Assembly: GCA_943325515.2 (NCBI GenBank) | Contig: CALPPS020000014.1 | Coordinates: 1-36,523 of the forward strand | Origin: Flavobacterium psychrophilum | GTDB lineage: Bacteria; Bacteroidota; Bacteroidia; Flavobacteriales; Flavobacteriaceae | Length of the DNA: 36,523 nucleotides | Direction: 5' to 3' | In this document: piece by piece, positions 6,134 to 14,113 of the stretch | How positions within the stretch are numbered: position 1 is the stretch's first letter | How the letters are laid out: the number at the start of each line of letters is the position of its first letter | Notes under the pieces: model-generated | The model's database searches: none | Told to the model about the DNA's origin: nothing | The model's input: only the letters and a program-made list of their open reading frames with translations | Translations under genes and position numbers: made by a program

Positions 6134-8506
6134 TTAAAATTTAAAGTTATAACTAACACCTGGAACTATTCCGAAGATGGATAATCTTATGGCTTCATTG
6201 GCACCTGTATCCGCATTTTGTCTGAACGATATGGAAGCAGCATTTTTTCTTCCATATAAATTATAAATAGAGAAAACCCATTCACTTTGCCAGCCATTTT
6301 TCTTAGTTGGTTTTGGTGTATAAGTAGCTGAAATATCTAGGTGATGATAAGTTGGTAATCTATCTTCATTTCTTAGACCATAGGTAGGAATGGTAATTCC
6401 TTGGTATTCATATTGTCCATTTGGAAAGGTGACAGGTTGGCCCGTTTGTAGCACAAAATTGGCTCCAAAAGTCCATTTGGGATTATAGTTATAGGAACTA
6501 GTTACCGATAGATTATGGAGTTTGTCATAACCTGAACGGTACCATTTTCCATTGTTTATTCCTGGTTCGTTGGCATTTCTTCCTGGAGTTTTTTGTTCTG
6601 ATTTTGATAAAGTATAGGATATCCATCCATTGAGATTACCTGAATTTTTTCTCAACAAGAATTCAATTCCATAGGATCTCATTTCACCATTCAAGATTGC
6701 TTGTTCTATAGCTTCATTAGCAATTAAATCAGCGCCATCAATGTAGTCAATTCTGTTTTTTACTTTTTTGAAATACGTTTCCACTTCTAGAGAATAGTTA
6801 TCCTCTTTAAAATTTCTAAAATAACCTAATGCGACTTGATCAGCAATTTGAGGTTTGATGTACTGATCACTTGGTGTCCAAATATCCAAGGGTGTTGGCG
6901 AAGCTGTGTTTGAAATCAATTGTAAATACTGAGTCATTCTGTTATAGCTTCCTTTTATGGATGTGTTATCATTTAATTGATAGGAAGCAGCAAAACGAGG
7001 TTCTAAATTGTTAAAACTCTCTATAACTTTATTTTTGTCATAGAATTGGGTGTCAATTGGTGTAGCTTTTTCATAAATCTGTAATTCTTGATTGAATAAT
7101 ACAGGTTGATTGTTCTCATATAAATTTACGGTCGAACTTCCTAAACGATAAAACCTACTAAATCTTAAACCATAGGAGAGTGATAACTTGTTGGATATTT
7201 TTTGTTCCGCTTCAAGATATACAGATGGTTCAAAAGCATATTTTTTTTCTAATTGTTTGTAATTTATTCCTGATTCAGAATTTGAAGGCTCGATAGTACC
7301 TGGGTTGAAGTCATAATAAATACCACTTACACCATAGTTTAATTTTACTTTATCTGTAACATAATACTTGAAATCATATTTGATATTATAATTTTTGATG
7401 CCAGAATTCCAAAGGAAACCAATTAAATCTAAATCTAATCCATAATAGTAATCACTATAAATTGCTGATAGATTAGAAAATAATTTATCCGAAAATAAAT
7501 GATTCCAACGCAAATTTAAAGTTGCATTTCCGTAGGTATTTATGAAGTTATTATTGATATTAAAAACATCTCTTCCAAAATATCCTGAAAGAAATAAATT
7601 ATTATTTGAATTGAGTTTATAATTCAATTTGGTATTCAGATCATAGAAATAAGCGGAGTTAGGATTGTCCGAAAGTTTTAAAAACAGATGCGCATAAGAA
7701 CCTCTTCCAGCAAAAAGAAAAGATAATTTATCTTTTACAATTGGGCCTTCAGCAAGTAGTCTACTAGAAATTAAGCCAATACCACCATTCATACTGAATT
7801 TGTTGCTATTGCCATCTTTTTGATAAATATCTAACACAGAAGAAATTCTTCCGCCATAGCGAGAGGGAATGCCACCTTTATACAATTTTAAATCTTTTAT
7901 AGCATCAGGATTAAAAACGGAAAAGAACCCAAAAAGGTGTGATGAATTAAAAATAGTAGCTTCGTCTAATAAAATTAAGTTTTGGTCGGCACCTCCACCA
8001 CGCACATTAAAGCCAGATTGTCCTTCGCCAGCATTGGTAACACCAGGTAACGTTAATAATGCTCTAATAATATCCACTTCGCCAAGTACCACTGGAATTT
8101 TTTTGATAGTTGCTGTGGAAAGCTTATGGACACTCATTTCAGGTTTGCGAATATTAGTGGCTGTTTTTTCGGTGTTAATGACTACTTCATCTAAGGCTTG
8201 ACCAGTTTCTGTTAAATTGAAATTTTTCTTACTATCTCTTTCTAAAGAAATTGTTTCTTCAAGGGTTTCATAACCCACATAGCTTATTTGGATTTCATAA
8301 GTTCCTTTTGGCACGGTTAAAGAATAAAACCCGTATTCATTGGTTGTAATAGTTGCTTTTTTTTCGGGAATATAAATATTGACACCTATAAGCGTTTCGT
8401 TTGTTTTTGAGTCTGAAATGACTCCGCTAATTGTGAATTTTTCTTGAGCAAAAGAACTTATTGTTCCTAGAATAAAAAATGATAAAAGAATAATTTTTTT
8501 AGGCAT
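6134..8506 (-). CDS. TonB-dependent outer-membrane receptor with N-terminal carboxypeptidase-like domain
   Basis: A 790-residue importer, taking the ATG at 8506 as start because it begins the signal peptide MPKKIILLSFFILGTISSFAQ region directly. Residues about 20-105 form a CarboxypepD_reg-like beta domain (SGVISDSKTNETLIGVNIYI). A plug domain follows (GEVDIIRALLTLPGV, then GFNVRGGGADQNLILLDEA), and then a 22-strand-type barrel ending in the aromatic VSYNFKF, typical of outer-membrane insertion. Energy would come from TonB/ExbBD, which are not in view. It is first in a two-gene unit with the DUF4249 lipoprotein. No substrate gene is nearby, so what it imports cannot be said. No convincing promoter box was found in 8507-8646. 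Confidence 0.92.
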   Translation of the reverse strand: MPKKIILLSFFILGTISSFAQEKFTISGVISDSKTNETLIGVNIYIPEKKATITTNEYGFYSLTVPKGTYEIQISYVGYETLEETISLERDSKKNFNLTETGQALDEVVINTEKTATNIRKPEMSVHKLSTATIKKIPVVLGEVDIIRALLTLPGVTNAGEGQSGFNVRGGGADQNLILLDEATIFNSSHLFGFFSVFNPDAIKDLKLYKGGIPSRYGGRISSVLDIYQKDGNSNKFSMNGGIGLISSRLLAEGPIVKDKLSFLFAGRGSYAHLFLKLSDNPNSAYFYDLNTKLNYKLNSNNNLFLSGYFGRDVFNINNNFINTYGNATLNLRWNHLFSDKLFSNLSAIYSDYYYGLDLDLIGFLWNSGIKNYNIKYDFKYYVTDKVKLNYGVSGIYYDFNPGTIEPSNSESGINYKQLEKKYAFEPSVYLEAEQKISNKLSLSYGLRFSRFYRLGSSTVNLYENNQPVLFNQELQIYEKATPIDTQFYDKNKVIESFNNLEPRFAASYQLNDNTSIKGSYNRMTQYLQLISNTASPTPLDIWTPSDQYIKPQIADQVALGYFRNFKEDNYSLEVETYFKKVKNRIDYIDGADLIANEAIEQAILNGEMRSYGIEFLLRKNSGNLNGWISYTLSKSEQKTPGRNANEPGINNGKWYRSGYDKLHNLSVTSSYNYNPKWTFGANFVLQTGQPVTFPNGQYEYQGITIPTYGLRNEDRLPTYHHLDISATYTPKPTKKNGWQSEWVFSIYNLYGRKNAASISFRQNADTGANEAIRLSIFGIVPGVSYNFKF

Positions 8507-8646
8507 ATAATTTGTTGTTTTGTTTATTGCAATTTTGACGCACAAAGTACTGAAATGTTACTATAATTTTATGTTAAGCTTAGGTTAATTAGAATTATAA
8601 TATAATAGGTTTTTAAATACTTTTACAAAATGATTATTGGTTACCC

Positions 8647-9327
8647 ATGAAAAAATATAGTTTTTACTTTTTCTTATTACTTTTTTCTACAAAAGGGTTT
8701 TCTCAGTTTGAGTTGCCCAAGAAAACTATAAACATTGCACCAGTTTCAAATAGTTCAGGGCAAGTTACCCCTACTTCTTCAAAATCAATTACCTATCCAA
8801 GTATTTTTGACAAAAAAGATAAATTGTTAGAAAGCGTTTCTCTAATCAAAAAAAAACCTGAAGAAGAGAAAAGTATCATGGAGAAAGAAAAATTTGAAAG
8901 TCCTGCTTCAGCATACACTCAGAAAATGAATGATCAAATGAAGCGCGAAGGACTAACGCAGGAAATGGTCAACAGCGATATGTTTTTGGGAGAGTTTATT
9001 ATTACTACATTTAAATTGAATGTGTCTTGTAGAGATTTTGGCGCTATTGATGGTGACAAAGTCAGCATTTGGTTAAATGATAGTGTTGTTATTCCAATTA
9101 TTGATTTAGAATCTGGTTTTAAAATGTATCATTTAGTTTTAAAAGAAGGATTAAATACCATTCAAATTGAAGCTTTAAATACAGGAGAATTATTTCCAAA
9201 TACTGGACAGTTTGCTTTTTTTGATGGTAATGAAAAGTTAGTCACTAATCAACAATGGACGCTGAATACAAATTATAAAGCCATTGTTAAAATTAGGAAA
9301 ATTAAAGGAATTGAAGAAAAGGAATAA
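8647..9327 (+). CDS. secreted protein of unknown function
   Basis: A 226-residue protein I do not recognise. It has a clear Sec signal peptide (MKKYSFYFFLLLFSTKGFSQ, cleavage likely after residue 18-20) and no lipobox. Residues about 20-110 are polar, low in structure and rich in Ser, Lys and Glu. From about 113 (DMFLGEFIITTFKLNVSCRD) a compact beta-rich domain follows, with GDKVSIWLND, a GLNTIQIEALN strand pair and NTGQFAFFDG, resembling a small carbohydrate-binding or immunoglobulin-like sandwich in pattern only. No type IX secretion C-terminal signal is apparent. It is divergent from the TonB receptor and convergent with isocitrate dehydrogenase, ending in a shared terminator. Confidence 0.75.
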   Translation: MKKYSFYFFLLLFSTKGFSQFELPKKTINIAPVSNSSGQVTPTSSKSITYPSIFDKKDKLLESVSLIKKKPEEEKSIMEKEKFESPASAYTQKMNDQMKREGLTQEMVNSDMFLGEFIITTFKLNVSCRDFGAIDGDKVSIWLNDSVVIPIIDLESGFKMYHLVLKEGLNTIQIEALNTGELFPNTGQFAFFDGNEKLVTNQQWTLNTNYKAIVKIRKIKGIEEKE

Positions 9328-9353
9328 AAAAAGCGACCAATGATCGCTTTTTT
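9327..9353. terminator. bidirectional terminator between the secreted-protein gene and isocitrate dehydrogenase
   Basis: AAAAAAGCGA (9327-9336) pairs with TCGCTTTTTT (9344-9353) around a 7-base loop. A-tract and T-tract on either side of the GCGA/TCGC stem let it act for both converging genes. Confidence 0.75.
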
Positions 9354-9373
9354 AAATAATATATAATTTGAAA

Positions 9374-10597
9374 CTAAGATAATTTTTTGTCTAAATTGGT
9401 TTTCAAAGCCTGAAGAAAATCTTCAGTAGATAAATAATCAGTATCTGTTAAACCATCTGGTTTTACTAACATCGCTAAGTCTTTTGTCATTTGACCAGCT
9501 TCAACGGTTTCAATACAAACAGTTTCCAATGCATGACAGAAATCGATTAGTTCTTGGTTATTATCTAATTTTCCTCGGTGCTCCAATCCACGTGTCCATG
9601 CAAATATAGATGCTATTGGATTGGTTGAAGTTTTTCTTCCTTTTTGGTGTTCTCTGTAGTGTCTAGTTACGGTTCCGTGAGCTGCTTCCGCTTCAACCGT
9701 TTTTCCATCTGGAGTTACTAGCACAGAAGTCATTAATCCTAAAGAACCAAATCCTTGAGCTACGGTATCTGATTGTACATCACCATCATAGTTTTTACAT
9801 GCCCAAACAAATCCACCATTCCATTTCATGCAAGAAGCGACCATATCATCAATTAATCGGTGTTCATATGTAATTCCTTCTTTATCAAATTCGGTTTTGT
9901 AATCTTGTTGGTATACTTCTTCAAAAATATCTTTAAATCTTCCGTCATAGGCTTTCAAAATGGTGTTTTTGGTGGAAAGATATAAAGGCCATTTTTTTGT
10001 TAAAGCCATTTGGAAAGAAGAATGTGCAAATCCGTAGATGCTTTCGTCTGTATTATACATTGACATAGCTACACCATCGCCTTTAAAATCATAAACATTC
10101 CAAGTAGTAGTTTCACCTGCTTCATTAGTAAAACTCATGGTTAATGTTCCTTTTCCTTTGATTACTTTATCAGTTGCTTTATATTGATCTCCAAAAGCAT
10201 GACGACCAATAACAATTGGTTTTGTCCAACCTTGTACATAACGAGGAACGTTACTCATAATAATGGGTTCACGGAATACTGTTCCGCCAACTATGTTGCG
10301 GATGGTTCCGTTTGGAGATTTCCACATTTCAGAAAGGTTAAATTCTTTAACGCGTTCTTCGTCTGGAGTAATGGTAGCACATTTGATACCAACATTATAT
10401 TTTTTGATGGCTTCAGCTGAGTCAATTGTAACTTGGTCTTTGGTAGCATCTCTATGTTCTATACCTAAATCGTAATATTTTATATCTAAATCAAGGTATG
10501 GGAGTATTAATTGTTCTTTAATAAAGCTCCAAATAATTCGTGTCATTTCATCGCCATCCAATTCTACTATTGGATTGGCTACTTTAATTTTTGTCAT
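9374..10597 (-). CDS. icd: NADP-dependent isocitrate dehydrogenase, eukaryote-like homodimer type
   Basis: Oxidatively decarboxylates isocitrate to 2-oxoglutarate with NADP in the TCA cycle. The 407 residues align closely with the eukaryotic cytosolic/mitochondrial IDH class rather than with E. coli Icd. Visible hallmarks are GDEMTRIIW (15-23), CATITPDE (73-80), [11 protein letters not shown] (91-101) with substrate arginine R100, GGTVFRE (R109) and IGRHAFGD with R132 at the very number of human IDH1 Arg132. [16 protein letters not shown] supplies the NADP-binding loop. Start: ATG 10597. A -7 box lies about 36 bases upstream. The upstream gene bL19 has its own terminator, so this gene is transcribed alone. 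Confidence 0.96.
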   Translation of the reverse strand: MTKIKVANPIVELDGDEMTRIIWSFIKEQLILPYLDLDIKYYDLGIEHRDATKDQVTIDSAEAIKKYNVGIKCATITPDEERVKEFNLSEMWKSPNGTIRNIVGGTVFREPIIMSNVPRYVQGWTKPIVIGRHAFGDQYKATDKVIKGKGTLTMSFTNEAGETTTWNVYDFKGDGVAMSMYNTDESIYGFAHSSFQMALTKKWPLYLSTKNTILKAYDGRFKDIFEEVYQQDYKTEFDKEGITYEHRLIDDMVASCMKWNGGFVWACKNYDGDVQSDTVAQGFGSLGLMTSVLVTPDGKTVEAEAAHGTVTRHYREHQKGRKTSTNPIASIFAWTRGLEHRGKLDNNQELIDFCHALETVCIETVEAGQMTKDLAMLVKPDGLTDTDYLSTEDFLQALKTNLDKKLS

Positions 10598-10632
10598 TTG
10601 TTTTAGTTTATTTTTTTAAAAATTAACGATTG

Positions 10633-10640
10633 CAAATATA
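10633..10640 (-). promoter_or_regulatory. -7 box candidate for isocitrate dehydrogenase
   Basis: The minus strand reads TATATTTG, a perfect TAnnTTTG, placing a transcript start about 30 bases before the ATG. No exact TTG at -33 was seen. Confidence 0.5.
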
Positions 10641-10756
10641 ATTAATAAGATAGAAGTTTCATTTATATCATTTGCTAAAACGATTGAATTATAGATTTAT
10701 TATTTTTAAGTTTAAATAATGAGAAATTCATAATTTTAATCTGTTTTTGATATAAA

Positions 10757-10783
10757 AAAAAGTCTCGATATACGAGACTTTTT
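10757..10783 (-). terminator. terminator after rplS
   Basis: AAAAAGTCTCG (10757-10767) and CGAGACTTTTT (10773-10783) form a perfect 11-bp stem around a 5-base loop. On the minus strand the hairpin runs into a T-tract (the A-run from 10754). It lies 20 bases past the rplS stop. Confidence 0.85.
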
Positions 10784-10802
10784 ATGATTAGAAAGTATTG
10801 AA

Positions 10803-11153
10803 TTATCTTCTTCTTTCTTTGATTTTTGCTTTTTTACCAGTAAGTTCTCTAAAGTAGTAGATACGAGCTCTTCTAACTTTACCTCTTTGGTTAACTTCTA
10901 CTTTTTGTAAAGCTGGCATGTTAACAGGGAAAATACGTTCTACTCCAACTGCACCTGACATTTTGCGAATTGTAAAAGTTTCTGTCAATCCAGTACCTTT
11001 TCTTTGGATAACAACTCCTTTGAAAAACTGGGTTCTTGTTTTTTCACCCTCTTTAATTTCGTAATAAACAGTGATAGTATCACCGGCTCCGAAAATAGGG
11101 AAATCTTTTTTTGTTGATAATTCGTTATTAACGAAATCTACTAAATTTGCCAT
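10803..11153 (-). CDS. rplS: 50S ribosomal protein bL19
   Basis: A 116-residue large-subunit protein at the 30S-50S interface. The family pattern is plain: IPIFGAGDT-like opening (DFPIFGAGDTITVYYEI), RTQFFKGVVIQRKG, a TFTIRKMSGAVGVERIFP core, and the basic tail RRARIYYFRELTGKKAKIKERR. Start: ATG 11153. Although it follows trmD as in many bacteria, the 161-bp gap holds an inverted repeat and a strong promoter, so it can be expressed separately. The untranslated leader of about 65-70 bases may be regulatory. Confidence 0.97.
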   Translation of the reverse strand: MANLVDFVNNELSTKKDFPIFGAGDTITVYYEIKEGEKTRTQFFKGVVIQRKGTGLTETFTIRKMSGAVGVERIFPVNMPALQKVEVNQRGKVRRARIYYFRELTGKKAKIKERRR

Positions 11154-11222
11154 TTTTAATGCTAATTATGGTTTAAATCTGAGCAACATTCACGGTTTTC
11201 GCCAGAGGTTAGTCAAATGTGG
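11154..11222 (-). promoter_or_regulatory. rplS mRNA leader, possible ribosomal-protein autoregulatory element
   Basis: From the promoter at 11226-11233 the transcript would carry about 65 untranslated bases. This stretch is less AT-rich than other spacers and contains ACATT and AATGT arms (about 28 bases apart) enclosing CTCTGGCGAAAACCG, which can form a small GG-CC hairpin. Autoregulatory leaders are known for several ribosomal protein genes, including bL19 in other phyla. Assignment here is inference from position and composition. Confidence 0.3.
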
Positions 11223-11225
11223 GTG

Positions 11226-11255
11226 CAAATATAGAAAAGAATTGATAATTAACAA
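11226..11255 (-). promoter_or_regulatory. Bacteroidota promoter for rplS
   Basis: On the minus strand TTG at 11255-11253 is followed after 19 bases by TATATTTG at 11233-11226. Both elements and the spacing fit the Bacteroidota consensus (TTG, 17-23 bases, TAnnTTTG). This is the best promoter in the window. Confidence 0.7.
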
Positions 11256-11319
11256 TTAATAGTTGATATTTTTTTAATTTGTTAAAAGCCTCATTATCAA
11301 TTGTTAATTGTTAATTATC
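11244..11319. repeat. 14-bp perfect inverted repeat between trmD and rplS
   Basis: GATAATTAACAATT (11244-11257) is repeated inverted as AATTGTTAATTATC (11306-11319), overlapping the trmD stop codon. The right arm is itself a 7-bp tandem (TTGTTAA twice). The left arm overlaps the -33 element of the rplS promoter, so folding at the end of trmD mRNA and rplS initiation use the same DNA. Confidence 0.65.
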
Positions 11320-11995
11320 CGTTATCAAGTAAATCAGGTCTCCGGTTTTTAGTGTGTTCATAAGCCATGTCTTCTCTCCATTTGTCTATTTTAGCAAAAT
11401 GACCACTAGTTAAAACTTCGGGTACCTTCCAGCCTTTATAATCTGCGGGTCTTGTATATATTGGTCCAGAAAGTAAATTGTCTTGAAAACTATCTGTCAA
11501 TGCCGAGGTTTCATCACTTAGCACTCCTGGGATTAATCTAATAATAGCATCGCAAAAAACAATGGCACCAATTTCTCCACCAGAAAGTACATAATCTCCA
11601 ATTGAAATTTCTTTGGTAATAAAATGGTCACGAACACGCTGGTCAACTCCTTTATAATGTCCGCACAGAATGATTACGTTTTCTAGCATCGACATGGAAT
11701 TTGCCATCTTTTGGTTCAAAGTTTCCCCATCAGGCGACATGTAGATTATCTCGTCGTAGTTTCTTTGACTTTTCAAATGGGCAATACAATCATCTATGGG
11801 TTGAATGTTCATGACCATTCCAGCACCGCCACCAAACGGATAATCATCAACCGATTTCTGCTTATTAGTCGTAAAATCTCTCAAATTATGAAAATGGACT
11901 TCCACCAATCCTTTTTCAATAGCTCTTTTCATGATAGATGCTTCGAAAGGGCTTTTCATTAATTCGGGTAATATGGTGATGATATCTATTCGCAT
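11315..11995 (-). CDS. trmD: tRNA (guanine-37-N1)-methyltransferase TrmD
   Basis: Methylates N1 of G37 next to the anticodon, preventing +1 frameshifting. The 226 residues show the SPOUT trefoil-knot enzyme signatures [12 protein letters not shown] (51-62), [10 protein letters not shown] (111-120), [11 protein letters not shown] (131-141) and RLIPGVLS (153-160), followed by the TDSFQD motif of the tRNA-binding domain. Start: ATG 11995. A perfect -7 box ends only 4 bases before the ATG, so the transcript may be leaderless. It shares its promoter region back to back with the prolyl isomerase gene. Confidence 0.97.
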   Translation of the reverse strand: MRIDIITILPELMKSPFEASIMKRAIEKGLVEVHFHNLRDFTTNKQKSVDDYPFGGGAGMVMNIQPIDDCIAHLKSQRNYDEIIYMSPDGETLNQKMANSMSMLENVIILCGHYKGVDQRVRDHFITKEISIGDYVLSGGEIGAIVFCDAIIRLIPGVLSDETSALTDSFQDNLLSGPIYTRPADYKGWKVPEVLTSGHFAKIDKWREDMAYEHTKNRRPDLLDNG

Positions 11996-11999
11996 TTGG

Positions 12000-12007
12000 C
12001 AAAGATA
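12000..12007 (-). promoter_or_regulatory. -7 box candidate for trmD (leaderless?)
   Basis: The minus strand reads TATCTTTG at 12007-12000. The trmD ATG begins at 11995. With the usual 4-7 base distance to the transcript start, the mRNA would begin at or next to the start codon. No -33 TTG at the proper distance. Confidence 0.4.
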
Positions 12008-12052
12008 ATAAGTTTAAAACTTTTCTAATTTTTAGATTCTGTATTTTAATTG

Positions 12053-12060
12053 TAATTTTG
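12053..12060 (+). promoter_or_regulatory. -7 box candidate for the dual prolyl isomerase gene
   Basis: TAATTTTG is a perfect TAnnTTTG 23 bases before the ATG at 12084. No exact -33 TTG at the usual spacing. Confidence 0.5.
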
Positions 12061-12083
12061 CATAAAATTTTAAAATAATAGTT

Positions 12084-13016
12084 ATGGAAAACGGAATATA
12101 CGCTAAATTCAACACCACTAAAGGTAGTATTTTAGTAAAATTAACACATGATTTAACACCTGGAACAGTTGGGAACTTTGTTGCTTTAGCAGAAGGGCAA
12201 TTAGAAAATTCAGCAAAACCAATGGGAAAGCCTTACTATGACGGTTTAAAATTTCACAGGGTAATACCCGATTTTATGGTTCAAGGTGGTTGTCCTCTAG
12301 GCATTGGAACTGGTGGTCCAGGATATAATTTTGATGATGAATTTCATCCTTCATTAAAACACGATAAACCTGGTGTTTTGTCAATGGCAAATTCAGGTCC
12401 GGGTAGCAATGGTTCACAGTTTTTTATTACGCATGTGCCAACTACTTGGTTGGACGGAAAGCACACTGTTTTTGGTAATGTTGTTGAAGGACAAGATGTT
12501 GTTGATGCTATTGCGCAAGGCGATTTGATTGATATTATAGAAATTGTTAGAGTAGGAGATGAAGCTCAAAAGTGGAATGCTATTGAAGCATTTAGAACTT
12601 TTGAAGGTTCAAGAGCTAAAAGAATTGAAGAAGCAAAAAAAGAATCTGAAGCAGCTATGGAAAAATTAGCCGCTGGTTTTGATAAAACAGAAAGCGGTTT
12701 GCGTTACAAAATGATACAGATAGGTTCAGGAAAACAAGCAGAAAGCGGTAAAACGGTTTCAGTTCATTACGAAGGTTCGTTAGAAAACGGAAAAGTTTTT
12801 GATAGTTCTTATCCTCGCAAAAAACCTATCGAATTCAAATTAGGTCAAGGACAAGTGATTGAAGGTTGGGATGAAGGCATTGCTTTACTAAAAGTTGGTG
12901 ATAAAGCTCGTTTTGTTATTCCTTCCTATTTAGGATATGGTTCAAGTGGAGCTGGCGGTGTAATTCCACCAGATGCTACTTTGATTTTTGATGTAGAATT
13001 AATGGACGTGAAATAA
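12084..13016 (+). CDS. dual-family peptidyl-prolyl isomerase: cyclophilin-FKBP fusion
   Basis: A 310-residue chaperone with two unrelated prolyl isomerase domains. Residues about 3-157 are cyclophilin: [13 protein letters not shown] (57-69, catalytic R59), NGSQFFIT (109-116) and [11 protein letters not shown] (121-131). A charged helical linker (about 162-198) follows. Residues about 203-310 are [22 protein letters not shown] (226-242), [11 protein letters not shown] (256-266) and [13 protein letters not shown] (294-306). All key pocket residues seem present, so both domains may be active. No signal peptide, so cytoplasmic. Such cyclophilin-FKBP fusions have been described from flavobacteria and the reverse order from protists. 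Single gene, bracketed by its own promoter and terminator. Confidence 0.95.
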   Translation: MENGIYAKFNTTKGSILVKLTHDLTPGTVGNFVALAEGQLENSAKPMGKPYYDGLKFHRVIPDFMVQGGCPLGIGTGGPGYNFDDEFHPSLKHDKPGVLSMANSGPGSNGSQFFITHVPTTWLDGKHTVFGNVVEGQDVVDAIAQGDLIDIIEIVRVGDEAQKWNAIEAFRTFEGSRAKRIEEAKKESEAAMEKLAAGFDKTESGLRYKMIQIGSGKQAESGKTVSVHYEGSLENGKVFDSSYPRKKPIEFKLGQGQVIEGWDEGIALLKVGDKARFVIPSYLGYGSSGAGGVIPPDATLIFDVELMDVK

Positions 13017-13061
13017 TCTTATTTAAAAGAAATAATCATAATTTAAAATTTTATAAAACTT

Positions 13062-13095
13062 ATAATCCTAATAGATTTCTATTGGGATTATTTTT
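13062..13095 (+). terminator. terminator after the prolyl isomerase gene
   Basis: ATAATCCTAATAG (13062-13074) pairs with CTATTGGGATTAT (13079-13091); the one difference is a G-U pair in RNA. A run of T follows to 13095. Confidence 0.75.
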
Positions 13096-13124
13096 ATATT
13101 TACTCAACCCAATAAACAAAAAGT

Positions 13125-13424
13125 ATGAAATATAAAGTAATGGCTTTTATAGTTTTAGCCAACATCGTTTATTCTTGTGCATCCAAATCAACTGTGCCAA
13201 CTTCCGAAGTAAAAAAAGAAGATGCTAACCTAACTCCGATGACTTCTGAATTAGCCGAAGGCAAGTCACTTTATGAAAATAATTGTGCCAGATGTCATCA
13301 GCTTTATTCTCCACAAGATTTTAACGCACAAGATTGGAAACCAATTGTAAATAGAATGCAAAAGAAAGCAAATTTATCTGATATAGAAGGGCAAAAAATT
13401 TATAATTATCTTACAATGAAGTAA
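13125..13424 (+). CDS. small monoheme c-type cytochrome lipoprotein
   Basis: A 99-residue exported electron carrier. The signal peptide ends in IVYSC with C18 as lipid anchor, followed by a Ser/Thr/Pro-rich linker and then a minimal cytochrome c domain: GKSLYENNCARCHQLY with the heme-binding C54-x-x-C57-H58. A methionine in VNRMQKK or the terminal LTMK could be the sixth iron ligand. At about 55 residues after the linker, the domain is small. The partner redox enzyme is not in view. The gene stands alone between two hairpin terminators. Confidence 0.88.
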   Translation: MKYKVMAFIVLANIVYSCASKSTVPTSEVKKEDANLTPMTSELAEGKSLYENNCARCHQLYSPQDFNAQDWKPIVNRMQKKANLSDIEGQKIYNYLTMK

Positions 13425-13451
13425 TAAAAAAACATTGTTGAGGTTTGTTTA

Positions 13452-13487
13452 AAAGAAAATCCAGAAATTAATTTCTGGATTTTCTTT
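13452..13487. terminator. 36-bp perfect palindrome, bidirectional terminator
   Basis: AAAGAAAATCCAGAAATT (13452-13469) is followed directly by its exact reverse complement (13470-13487). A/T tracts flank the CCAGAAA stem on both strands. It lies just past the cytochrome gene and overlaps the last codons and stop of the converging small membrane protein gene. Confidence 0.85.
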
Positions 13488-13656
13488 CTTTAATAGCTTT
13501 ATAAATATTGAAAAAGGTGAGTATGATGAATGCTATTGGTAATGCTATTTTTATTAGTTTAAATTCAACAGATGTATAATTATCATAGATTATAAACATC
13601 CAAAAAATTAAAAGCACAATGTTTATTTGCAATTTATATTTTACGAAAAAATTCAT
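13468..13656 (-). CDS. small two-helix membrane protein, unknown function
   Basis: A 62-residue protein with two hydrophobic segments (about 11-25 and 35-52) separated by a short polar stretch with YDNYTSVEFK, and a basic tail KAIKERKSRN. No family recognised. It begins 6 bases after the stop of the DUF3276 gene, so the two are probably co-transcribed and possibly coupled. Its last six codons and stop fall inside the 36-bp terminator palindrome, an economical arrangement that fixes the end of the gene. Confidence 0.65.
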   Translation of the reverse strand: MNFFVKYKLQINIVLLIFWMFIIYDNYTSVEFKLIKIALPIAFIILTFFNIYKAIKERKSRN

Positions 13657-13662
13657 AGTTTA

Positions 13663-14043
13663 TTAAATATCGTCAAAATCAATATCGGTAAAACTTTTAT
13701 CAATTTTTGCAGACTCCGAATTTTCTGTTTCTGAGGTAAATTCTTTTTTGAAATCTTTTTGATGTCTTTCTGAAATCACTTCTTCGCCTTTATGGTTTAA
13801 AACATAAGTGGTCATTTCGTCTAAAATTTCAGTAAATTCAGCAAAATCTTCTTTGTATAAATAGATTTTGTGTTTTTTAAAGTGAAACGATCCATCTTCT
13901 TCAGTAAATTTTTTACTTTCCGTAATAGTAATGTAATAATCATCAGCTTTGGTAGCTCTCACATCAAAAAAATAGGTCCTTCTGCCAGCTCTTAAAACTT
14001 TAGAAAAAATCTCATCTTTTTCTAACATATCATTTTCTCTCAT
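13663..14043 (-). CDS. DUF3276 / PUR-domain nucleic-acid-binding protein
   Basis: A 126-residue protein of a family conserved in Bacteroidota that has the PUR-alpha fold, which binds single-stranded DNA or RNA. Visible pattern: IFSKVLRAGRRTYFFDVR, then DDYYITITESKK and HKIYLYKEDF, strands and helix of one PUR repeat, followed by an acidic, disordered C-terminus (SETENSESAK to FDDI). The ATG at 14043 (MRENDMLEK) is chosen over a TTG at 14058 because it matches the usual N-terminus of the family. It is followed at 6 bases by the small membrane protein gene. Its nucleic acid target is unknown. Confidence 0.88.
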   Translation of the reverse strand: MRENDMLEKDEIFSKVLRAGRRTYFFDVRATKADDYYITITESKKFTEEDGSFHFKKHKIYLYKEDFAEFTEILDEMTTYVLNHKGEEVISERHQKDFKKEFTSETENSESAKIDKSFTDIDFDDI

Positions 14044-14113
14044 AATTCTTTCGGTCAATAATTAGGTTTCTATACAGTTCAAAAATGGTAAAATTTTTGT
14101 TACCAAACAACAT

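Noticed and set aside
14044..14058. Upstream TTG start for the DUF3276 gene
   Set aside because: The ATG at 14043 gives the usual family N-terminus. The same reasoning removed TTG extensions of uvrA, the CLC and the SGNH-like gene.
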